The translations under genes and the position numbers were made by a program. DNA of 6,484 nt from a bacterium (lineage in GTDB: Bacteria > Bacteroidota > Bacteroidia > B-17B0 > Aurantibacillaceae), in contig DAHXOV010000048.1 in NCBI GenBank assembly GCA_027364695.1, forward strand, positions 1-6,484, written 5' to 3'. Under the pieces are notes generated by a model that did not search any database, was not told where the DNA came from, and saw only the letters and a list, made by a program, of their open reading frames with translations. Position 1 is the first letter of the stretch; each line of letters opens with the position of its first letter. Below are positions 1-6,128 of this stretch, piece after piece.

Positions 1-27
1 CTGTACTTCCTCTTTTCTTTCAATTAA

Positions 28-723
28 ATGAAATTTTACGCTCAAGTATTCTTATTGATTTTTATTTTAAATCGCTTAGTGTTATCTCAAACATTGGATT
101 CTATTCAAGTTATCAGATCATTTCAAATAGGAGTAGGTAAAATTTTAAACACCCTTGCTTTGCAAGAGAACTATAATGATGTGGAATACATTGAGGGCTG
201 GGATTTTAATGCGCATTATTTATTTCACAATCTCACAAGATTAGAGTTGAAGTATTCTTATTTTCAAAAGATAGATATTTTACCATTTTGGAAAAGCGCT
301 GAATTACAAAATTACAACATGAATTTTCACTACATCATTAGCAATGAAAGCGGATCTTTTTTCATCTATCCAATGTTTGGTGTCGCATATACTAAATTTT
401 CTGCATTTCAACTGATAGATAAAAATTTTCAAAAAATAGCAGATGATAAAATTTTTTATCAGTGGGGAATGAATGCAGGGCTTGGCGCGGAAGTACATAT
501 TAAATTTCTTACTTTGTTTTTGGATTACAATATGCGAGTAACCAAAATAACATCTGACAATACAACTAATATAAGAAATGTAGGATTTTCAGCAGGCATA
601 AGGCTTTTTTATTTTCAACTTCACTGGCATAAAGATCCATCCGATAAAGATAAAAAACACCTCAAAAGAAGGAAAAGAAGAAATATGTTTGACCGCTTGT
701 ATGACCGTTATCATTGGTTTTGA
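28..723 (+). CDS. Small outer-membrane beta-barrel-like protein, function unknown
   Basis: A 231-residue protein that I do not recognise as a named family. Residues 1-20 form a signal peptide (Lys2, hydrophobic core around residues 7-19, likely cleavage LVLS|Q21). The mature part has at least seven stretches of alternating polar and hydrophobic/aromatic residues typical of transmembrane beta strands (for example TRLELKYSYF, GSFFIYPMFGVAYTKF, YQWGMNAGLGAEVHI, LTLFLDYNMRV and VGFSAGIRLFYF), so it probably folds as a small 8-strand-like barrel in the outer membrane. After the last strand (about residue 201) comes an unusual, strongly basic tail (KDKKHLKRRKRR) ending in HWF. The start at 28 is chosen because it gives the complete signal peptide. 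No Shine-Dalgarno is visible. A TAA at 25-27 directly abuts the ATG and could end an upstream gene. The barrel call is inferred from pattern only. Confidence 0.75.
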   Translation: MKFYAQVFLLIFILNRLVLSQTLDSIQVIRSFQIGVGKILNTLALQENYNDVEYIEGWDFNAHYLFHNLTRLELKYSYFQKIDILPFWKSAELQNYNMNFHYIISNESGSFFIYPMFGVAYTKFSAFQLIDKNFQKIADDKIFYQWGMNAGLGAEVHIKFLTLFLDYNMRVTKITSDNTTNIRNVGFSAGIRLFYFQLHWHKDPSDKDKKHLKRRKRRNMFDRLYDRYHWF

Positions 724-771
724 TTTTTCAAAAATGCCAACAAAAAAATGTAGATATTTGCAAAAACGAAG

Positions 772-1605
772 ATGAATATGAATTCAATGTATGGAATATG
801 CAAACTCTCTGTCATAGCTTGTAGAACAGATCCATCCAGTAAAAGCGAAATGACCACACAACTTTTATTTGGAGAAACTTATCGTATTATTGAAGAAATT
901 CCAAAGTGGCTTAAAATAAAAGCGGATAGCGATGGATATGAGTGCTGGATAAACCATCTTCAACATTTTGCTTTGAACGAATCTGCCTATCATCAAATAA
1001 TAAATAACAACATACATCTGAATGCAGAAATTTTACAATTCATCCAATCAGGAAAAAATTATTACATCATTCCTATGGGCGCTCACTTACCTATGTATCA
1101 TCAAAATCAATTTAAAATAGAAAGCAGTATTTATGAGATGTATGGTAAAACACAGGCATACCATTCACAAAACAAAATGCCTTACAATGGACAAGCATGT
1201 GTAGAATTTGCAACATTATTTTTAAATGCTCCTTATTTGTGGGGAGGGAAAACATTTATGGGCATAGATTGTTCGGGGCTCACACAGGTTTGTTGTACGT
1301 TGGCAGGCTATTCATTACCAAGAGATGCAAAAGATCAGGCACAACACGGTATTCCTTTAACTTTTTTGGATGAGGTACAAGCCGGCGATCTAGCCTTTTT
1401 TCATAACGAAGAAGGAAATATTACACACACAGGTATTTTATTAAATAAAGAATACATTATTCACGCATCAGGCAGAGTACGTATAGATAAAATAGATCAC
1501 TACGGTATTTTTTCACCTGAATTAAAAACACACTCTCATCATCTAAGAGTAATTAAAAGATTGGGTAATAATGCAGTCAATAATAATACAGCATCACAAG
1601 TATGA
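772..1605 (+). CDS. SH3 domain + NlpC/P60 (C40) peptidase, murein-peptide endopeptidase
   Basis: A 277-residue cysteine peptidase. Residues about 7-65 match a bacterial SH3 domain (YGICKLSVIACRTDPSSKSE, then QLLFGE and W60). A linker or second SH3-like part follows, and the NlpC/P60 catalytic domain spans about 140-265. The expected triad is visible: Cys167 in DCSGL, His219 in THTGI and His231 in IIHASG; YLWGGK (155-160) is the usual motif just before the Cys. There is no signal peptide, so the protein is probably cytosolic. Cytosolic SH3-NlpC/P60 enzymes such as YkfC or dipeptidyl-peptidase VI cleave the gamma-D-Glu to diamino-acid bond of imported murein peptides; this substrate is inferred by architecture. 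ATGs at 778 and 787 are alternative starts, and 787 (MYGICKLSV) would fit relatives with a short N-terminus. The stop overlaps the xseA start by 4 nt (ATGA), suggesting coupled translation. Confidence 0.9.
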   Translation: MNMNSMYGICKLSVIACRTDPSSKSEMTTQLLFGETYRIIEEIPKWLKIKADSDGYECWINHLQHFALNESAYHQIINNNIHLNAEILQFIQSGKNYYIIPMGAHLPMYHQNQFKIESSIYEMYGKTQAYHSQNKMPYNGQACVEFATLFLNAPYLWGGKTFMGIDCSGLTQVCCTLAGYSLPRDAKDQAQHGIPLTFLDEVQAGDLAFFHNEEGNITHTGILLNKEYIIHASGRVRIDKIDHYGIFSPELKTHSHHLRVIKRLGNNAVNNNTASQV

Positions 1606-3074
1606 TAGCAGAGACTCAAAATAATATTTTGTCTTTATATGAACTCAATCTACTCATACAACGCGCCATTGACAACACTTTTTCAGGAAAATCTTTCTGG
1701 GTAAAAGCAGAAATACATAAACTAAACATCTACCGTAGTGGTCATGCCTATCCTGACCTGCTTGAAAAAAAAGACAATGATGTGATTTGCAGCATGCGAG
1801 GAGTTATATGGAAAAATGATTGGCTACGCATTAATCAAAAATTTATTGACACAATAGGTGAACCACTCAAAGAAAATATCAATAGTTTGTTGTATGTAAC
1901 CGTTAGATATCATCCTCGCTATGGGTTAAACATAGAAATAAAAGACATTGATCCTAATTATACACTCGGTGAATTAGAGAAACAAAAAAAACAAACCATT
2001 GAACGATTAAAAAAAGAAAACATTTTTGAGAGTAATAAAAAACTACCTAGCCCATTAGTGCCCCAAAAATTAGCCATTATTTCAGTTGAAACAAGCAAAG
2101 GATACAACGATTTAATTACCACCTTTCAAAAGTACAAACATCTGTATAAAATTCACTATGATTTGTATCCATCCTTATTACAAAGCGAAGCTGCAACTAT
2201 TCAAATTAAAAATCAGTTAGAAAAAATCAGAGAAAACGCTGGTTTATATGACCTTGTGTTGATTATCCGAGGCGGAGGCGGCGAAGCAGGTTTATCTTGT
2301 TACAATGATTATGATCTGTGCAAAACCATTGCTACCTTTCCCCTGCCCATCATTACAGGAATAGGACATTCTACCAATTATACAGTAGCCGAAATGGTAG
2401 CGCATCAAAATGGTATTACACCCACTGACACAGCGATGATGATGATTCAAAAATTTGAACAATTTCAGCAAAGAGTATCAGAGGCTCAAAGAAACATCAT
2501 TCAACAAATCAATACTTGTCTTACAGAGCAACATACACTGATAAATCAATCAACTAATAAAATTTTATTATTCATCAAAGAAATTTTTCAACAACAGTAT
2601 ATTAATTTGAACAAACACGAACAATGGATAAAAAACATCCCCGATATTCTACTAAAAAAACAAGCACATGATTTATTGCAAATGGCTCATCAGATGAAAC
2701 ATGCTGTACACCACAAATTGTCTAAACAAGATAAAATGCTTCAAAAAACTAAGCAAGATCTTTATCATAACATAAAACATACTTTGGGAGAAAATCATCA
2801 AAAACTTCAAATCAATGAAAATCAACTATTACAAAAAACATCTCAACGCCTTCAAGATCAAAAAATACAACTCAACAATATAGAAAAACACTTGCAAATA
2901 CTACATCCCAATAATGCGCTAAAAAGAGGGTACAGCATCCTCCTTGACAATAACAATAAAGTCATCAAAAATGCTTCCTCTATTAAAGAGCAAGAAAGAG
3001 TTAAAATCAAACTTTATTTATCAGAAATAGAAGCCAGTCTTACTCATATCAAAATTACAAAATATGGAGAATAA
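1602..3074 (+). CDS. xseA: Exodeoxyribonuclease VII large subunit
   Basis: The catalytic subunit of exonuclease VII, a cytosolic, metal-independent enzyme that degrades single-stranded DNA from both ends to short oligonucleotides and acts in repair. At 490 residues it is near normal family length. Residues about 10-116 are the N-terminal OB-fold that binds ssDNA; about 120-430 is the catalytic region with a long Gln/Lys-rich coiled coil (about 282-430) that binds XseB; the C-terminal signature LHPNNALKRGYSILL is at 434-448. Catalytic-region motifs are RGGGGEAGLSCYND (223-236), GIGHSTN (253-259) and ITPTDTA (272-278). Aligned by eye to E. coli XseA, the reported active-site residues D155, R205 and H238 correspond to Asp170, Arg223 and His256, but D241 corresponds to Asn259. 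The start overlaps the upstream peptidase (ATGA) and the 3' end overlaps xseB by 11 nt. Identity is secure. Confidence 0.96.
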   Translation: MIAETQNNILSLYELNLLIQRAIDNTFSGKSFWVKAEIHKLNIYRSGHAYPDLLEKKDNDVICSMRGVIWKNDWLRINQKFIDTIGEPLKENINSLLYVTVRYHPRYGLNIEIKDIDPNYTLGELEKQKKQTIERLKKENIFESNKKLPSPLVPQKLAIISVETSKGYNDLITTFQKYKHLYKIHYDLYPSLLQSEAATIQIKNQLEKIRENAGLYDLVLIIRGGGGEAGLSCYNDYDLCKTIATFPLPIITGIGHSTNYTVAEMVAHQNGITPTDTAMMMIQKFEQFQQRVSEAQRNIIQQINTCLTEQHTLINQSTNKILLFIKEIFQQQYINLNKHEQWIKNIPDILLKKQAHDLLQMAHQMKHAVHHKLSKQDKMLQKTKQDLYHNIKHTLGENHQKLQINENQLLQKTSQRLQDQKIQLNNIEKHLQILHPNNALKRGYSILLDNNNKVIKNASSIKEQERVKIKLYLSEIEASLTHIKITKYGE

Positions 3075-3276
3075 TAAAAAAGAATTGTCCTATAAACAAG
3101 CCATTGATGAACTAGAAAAAATAGTAAAAGAAATAGAAGCCGGAGATTTAGACCTTGATGTTTTGCTTGAAAAAGTGGATAAAGCGGCAATACTTATTTT
3201 ATATTGTAAAGAAAAATTAAAATCTTCTGAAAGCAGCATTAGCAAAATGCTCAAAAAATTAGAAAATGAAGAATAA
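3064..3276 (+). CDS. xseB: Exodeoxyribonuclease VII small subunit
   Basis: A 70-residue protein of the usual small-subunit length. The family signature is clear: LSYKQAIDELEKIVKEIEAG (8-27), then DLDLDVLLEKVDKAAILILY and CKEKL, predicted to form the helical hairpin that packs on the XseA coiled coil. Several small subunits are known to bind one large subunit in E. coli; the small subunit is not itself catalytic but is needed for activity of the complex in the cytosol. The ATG at 3064 lies inside the end of xseA (11-nt overlap), so expression is probably coupled to the large subunit. The C-terminal end is Lys/Glu-rich (MLKKLENEE). The gene ends a compact three-gene chain, and the next gene begins 72 bases downstream. 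Confidence 0.95.
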   Translation: MENNKKELSYKQAIDELEKIVKEIEAGDLDLDVLLEKVDKAAILILYCKEKLKSSESSISKMLKKLENEE

Positions 3277-3348
3277 TCTATTTAATTTTTTTGACTAAAT
3301 TTATTTTAAACCACAGGTTACACTTTTTCGTATAATGTATAAACAGAT

Positions 3349-3936
3349 ATGAAAAAGCTATTCATTATATTTTTCTTGTATTGGAGCCAATGTACTTTAG
3401 CTCAGGATATACCTGTTTCTATCCCCCTAAGAGCCATTTTGATAAACAATGATACCATTCCTTTCATTGAACTACCCGAAGTACAAATTTGGGCTTATTG
3501 GGGCAAGGCTACCACATCCTCCAAAATATTTGAACAGTGGACAAGAACAAAATACCATGTAAAAAAAGTATATCCCTATGCCATACTTGCCGCTGCTATA
3601 CTAAAAGAAATGGATAACAAACTAGCGCAAATACAATCAGAAAAAGAAAGAAAATTATTTATTAAACAATGTGAGAAAGAACTGAGAACAAAGTTTGAAG
3701 AAGACCTAAAAAATTTATCCACAACACAAGGTAAAATACTAATGAAACTAATGTACCGAGAAACAGGTAAGACGACTTATCAAATAGTCAAAGAAATGCG
3801 AGGAGGATTTGAAGCAGCTATGTGGCAAGCATTGGCTTTTATCTTTGGCAATTCTATGAAAGTAACTTATGACCCAACAGACGAAGATTACATGGTAGAA
3901 AAAGCTGTACAATTAGTAGAAAAAGGATATTTTTAA
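3349..3936 (+). CDS. Exported DUF4294 family protein, function unknown
   Basis: A 195-residue protein matching from memory the Bacteroidota-restricted DUF4294 family. Residues 1-18 are a signal peptide (MKK, then a hydrophobic stretch, likely cleavage CTLA|Q19), so the protein is exported to the periplasm or cell envelope. Cys15 is not in a convincing lipobox. The domain covers nearly all of the mature protein: INNDTIPFIELPEVQIW (32-48), KVYPYA (73-78), a charged helical region (about 84-120), then TTQGKILMKLMYRETGKTTY (125-144), the region RGGFEAAMWQ and IFGNSMKVTYDP (165-176). The helical part is rich in Lys and Glu. No enzymatic motif is visible and the function of the family is not known to me. 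The gene sits alone between two intergenic gaps (72 and 91 nt). No Shine-Dalgarno precedes the ATG. Confidence 0.9.
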   Translation: MKKLFIIFFLYWSQCTLAQDIPVSIPLRAILINNDTIPFIELPEVQIWAYWGKATTSSKIFEQWTRTKYHVKKVYPYAILAAAILKEMDNKLAQIQSEKERKLFIKQCEKELRTKFEEDLKNLSTTQGKILMKLMYRETGKTTYQIVKEMRGGFEAAMWQALAFIFGNSMKVTYDPTDEDYMVEKAVQLVEKGYF

Positions 3937-3999
3937 TTGCTCCATTCCATTTGCCTCTCATTTAAAAAATATAAATAAATCACTTGCTGTCTCTTTTGG

Positions 4000-4007
4000 T
4001 ATATTTG
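4000..4007 (+). promoter_or_regulatory. Candidate Bacteroidota -7 promoter element before the glycosyltransferase gene
   Basis: TATATTTG matches exactly the TAnnTTTG consensus of the -7 element used by the primary sigma factor of Bacteroidota. It lies 20 bases before the ATG at 4028, which would give a short leader of roughly 10-15 bases. The expected -33 TTG/TTTG about 17-23 bases upstream is not evident; the nearest TTG (3984-3986) is only 13 bases away. In AT-rich DNA an 8-base match with two free positions can arise by chance, so this is a moderate call. Confidence 0.4.
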
Positions 4008-4027
4008 TTGCTAATTCAAACATTTCA

Positions 4028-5188
4028 ATGAATAAAGCCATAAAAAAAATCATTGTAGTCGGTCCTGCATTCCCTTATAGGGGCGGTCCCGCCAGATTCA
4101 ATGAAAATATGTGTAAAGCTTTTATAGAACAAAATATAGAAGCAGAAATTGTCTCTTTCACTTTACAATATCCATCTTTATTATTTCCAGGTAGTTCGCA
4201 ATTTGAAGCCTCTTTTTCTAAAAAATTTACCTTTAAAATCACTCGTCTTATCAATACTATAAACCCTTTGTCGTGGATAAAAACAGCTAAATATATCAAT
4301 CAATCAAAGCCCGATCTTGTCATATTTAGATATTGGTTACCATTTTTTGCCCCAGCCTTTGGTACTATTGCAAAATTATTAAAGCGATCTATCACCATAC
4401 TTGCGCTCACAGATAATGTGATACCCCACGAAAAAAGAATAGGCGACCACAGCTTCACAAGATACTTTTTTCGTCATTGCGATGGCTTTATTGGCATGTC
4501 TGAAAAAGTGCTGAACGATTTGAACACTTTTACTCATAATCCTAATAAAGCATTGGTACATCATCCTTTGTATGAAAACTATCCACCACCCATCGATCAA
4601 TTGCATGCCAGAGAAATACTAGGCCTGCCAAAAGAAGAAAAAATTATTTTATTCTTTGGATTGATAAGACCTTATAAGGGCTTGGATATATTATTGGAAG
4701 CAATAAGCAGAGATGAATTGAAAGGCAAAGCATTTAAAATACTCATCGCAGGAGAGTTTTATGAAAATAAAAAAAAGTATTTTGAAATCATAGAAAAACA
4801 TCGTATTCAAAACAAAATTATTTTAAAAACTTTCTTTATCCCTGATGATGAAGTAAATTTATATTTCAGTGCTTGCGATACAATCATTCAACCGTACAAA
4901 AGCGCTACTAACAGCGGAGTAAGTATGATGAGTTATTTTTACGAAAAACCCATCATTTCTACCAATGTAGGTGGGTTAAAAGAAATCATTAAAGAGGAAC
5001 AAACAGGCTGGCTATGTAACCCCGATCCAGAAAGTATCGCCAAAACAATCCTAAAATTCTTGAATACAACCAATTTAGAAGAAATGCGCCAAAATATACA
5101 TTTATTTAAAAAAGAATTTTCATGGAACTCATTTGTAAAGAAAATAATAGATCTGTTTATTCAAATAAATACCAATGAAACGCTGTAA
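4028..5188 (+). CDS. GT4-type (GT-B fold) glycosyltransferase
   Basis: A 386-residue protein of typical length for a GT4 enzyme that transfers a sugar from an activated nucleotide donor to a surface glycan or lipid-linked acceptor; donor and acceptor cannot be read from sequence. The N-terminal Rossmann domain opens with IIVVGPAFPYRGGPARFNEN (8-27), the glycine-rich acceptor/donor loop. Further family motifs are FRYWLPFFAP (100-109) and DNVIPHEKR (129-137). The C-terminal donor-binding domain starts near 200, with LFFGLIRPYKGLDILLEA (208-225), where Arg214 and Lys217 should bind the donor phosphates. The usual EX7E motif is replaced: its two Glu positions align with Ala293 and Met301 in the SATNSGVSMM segment, followed by STNVGGLKEI (311-320). 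There are no transmembrane helices; it is probably cytosolic or peripheral to the inner membrane. It overlaps the next gene by 14 nt. Without a surrounding polysaccharide cluster, its pathway stays open. Confidence 0.9.
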   Translation: MNKAIKKIIVVGPAFPYRGGPARFNENMCKAFIEQNIEAEIVSFTLQYPSLLFPGSSQFEASFSKKFTFKITRLINTINPLSWIKTAKYINQSKPDLVIFRYWLPFFAPAFGTIAKLLKRSITILALTDNVIPHEKRIGDHSFTRYFFRHCDGFIGMSEKVLNDLNTFTHNPNKALVHHPLYENYPPPIDQLHAREILGLPKEEKIILFFGLIRPYKGLDILLEAISRDELKGKAFKILIAGEFYENKKKYFEIIEKHRIQNKIILKTFFIPDDEVNLYFSACDTIIQPYKSATNSGVSMMSYFYEKPIISTNVGGLKEIIKEEQTGWLCNPDPESIAKTILKFLNTTNLEEMRQNIHLFKKEFSWNSFVKKIIDLFIQINTNETL

Positions 5189-6101
5189 AAAAATAGCTTA
5201 CACATTATTACTGCTATGCACACTCACAAAATATGTGTTATCTCAAAAAGATACGCTATTCACCTACTTTCAAAAAAAAGAGATGTATTTAAATAATATT
5301 GCTCCTTATGCCTTTCGATCAAGTAATGAAAAACAACGAATAGATTCAAATCAAGTCACCTATCAGACGCTAAAAGATATTCTACAATATCCTGAATCGT
5401 TTGATTACCCATTTGACAGCTTAAAAAAAGAGATCTCCATTCTGATAAATAAAGAAAAAACATTCCGAATATTTACCTGGAACTTGCCAAAAAATGATGG
5501 CACACATCTCTACTTCGGATTTATTCAGCATCGGCACAAAAAACAAAAAAATGAAAAGCCCGAATATCAATTACACCTACTATCTGACATCTCTGAAATC
5601 ATTAAAAACAGCCCCGAAACTTATGTAGGAACAGCACAAAAATGGTATGGGATGTTATATTATCAAATGATTGATGCTAAAAATTATTGGATATTATTAG
5701 GATGGGATGGAAATGAAAAACTGGTACAAAGAAAATTCATAGATGTACTGTACTTCAAGCCCGATGGCACAGCTATTTTTGGAAAAGATATTTTTAAATT
5801 GCCTAAAAAAAATCCCAAACGAATCATGTTTCAATACAGCAACGATGTAGTTATGACTTTGAGATATGAAGCCAAAAAAAATGCCATAGTATTCAGTCAT
5901 CTTTCACCCGAAAGAGAGGATGTTTATATGAAAGAACAATATCAATTTTATGGTCCCGATGGTAGTTTTGATGCTTTCGTAAAAGATAAAGAAAAATGGA
6001 AGTTGGTAGAAGACATTGACATCAGAAACCATGAAGATAATTACTCTAACAACAAAAAACCTGACCCCAAAAAACAAAAAACATTATATCAGCCGAAGTG
6101 A
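5175..6101 (+). CDS. Conserved exported Bacteroidota protein, function unknown
   Basis: A 308-residue protein. Residues 1-23 form a signal peptide (KRCKK, then a Leu-rich core, likely cleavage YVLS|Q24), so it is periplasmic or envelope-located. Cys15 follows LLL, which is not a proper lipobox, so a lipoprotein is unlikely. The mature part has a recurring pattern I recall from many unnamed Bacteroidota proteins: FRIFTWNLP (97-105), DGTHLYFGFIQ (108-118), WYGMLYY (157-163), LLGWDGN (174-180), FGKDIF (202-207), FSHLSP (240-245), FYGPDGSFDAFV (258-269) and DIDIRN (280-285). It is rich in Trp, Tyr and Phe and looks mostly beta. No catalytic motif is recognisable. The C-terminal 20 residues are Asn/Lys/Pro-rich and probably disordered. 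The start overlaps the glycosyltransferase stop by 14 nt, and the ATG at 5175 gives the complete signal peptide. Confidence 0.85.
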   Translation: MKRCKKIAYTLLLLCTLTKYVLSQKDTLFTYFQKKEMYLNNIAPYAFRSSNEKQRIDSNQVTYQTLKDILQYPESFDYPFDSLKKEISILINKEKTFRIFTWNLPKNDGTHLYFGFIQHRHKKQKNEKPEYQLHLLSDISEIIKNSPETYVGTAQKWYGMLYYQMIDAKNYWILLGWDGNEKLVQRKFIDVLYFKPDGTAIFGKDIFKLPKKNPKRIMFQYSNDVVMTLRYEAKKNAIVFSHLSPEREDVYMKEQYQFYGPDGSFDAFVKDKEKWKLVEDIDIRNHEDNYSNNKKPDPKKQKTLYQPK

Positions 6102-6128
6102 ATAGTCCGCTGTATTGATACTATTTAC
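6098..6128. terminator. Possible terminator hairpin between convergent genes
   Basis: Bases 6098-6106 (GTGAATAGT) can pair with 6120-6128 (ACTATTTAC) around a 13-base loop. On the + strand this is 9 pairs with one G-U; on the - strand the same position becomes an A-C mismatch. The hairpin overlaps both stop codons. T-rich sequence follows on the + strand, and two T runs (complement of 6068-6080) follow about 15-25 bases on in the - direction. The stem is AT-rich and weak, so this is tentative. Confidence 0.3.

Noticed and set aside
304..498. Minus-strand open frame inside the barrel gene
   Set aside because: It lies within a well-supported gene with a signal peptide and shows no recognisable domain.
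751..760. TAGATATTTG as a -7 promoter element before the C40 peptidase gene
   Set aside because: There are four bases between TA and TTTG instead of two, no -33 element is visible, and it is only 11 bases before the ATG.
3253..3291. Inverted repeat AAAAAATT/AATTTTTT around the xseB stop as a terminator
   Set aside because: The 8-bp stem is only A-T pairs, lies partly in the xseB coding end, and is what random AT-rich sequence would give.
3290..3336. Promoter before the DUF4294 gene (TTTG at 3290, TATAAT at 3331)
   Set aside because: The spacing is about 37 bases, far too long. TATAAT is not the Bacteroidota consensus, and TACACTTT at 3319 is a poor TAnnTTTG match.
3349..3408. DUF4294 protein as a lipoprotein through Cys15
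   Set aside because: The residues before the Cys (WSQ) do not fit a lipobox; cleavage at CTLA|Q is more likely.
4075..4606. Two minus-strand open frames (4075-4299 and 4379-4606) inside the glycosyltransferase gene
   Set aside because: Both are antisense to conserved GT4 motifs and have no family resemblance.
5697..5900. Minus-strand open frame inside the secreted unknown gene
   Set aside because: It is antisense to conserved motifs of the real gene and has no recognisable features.
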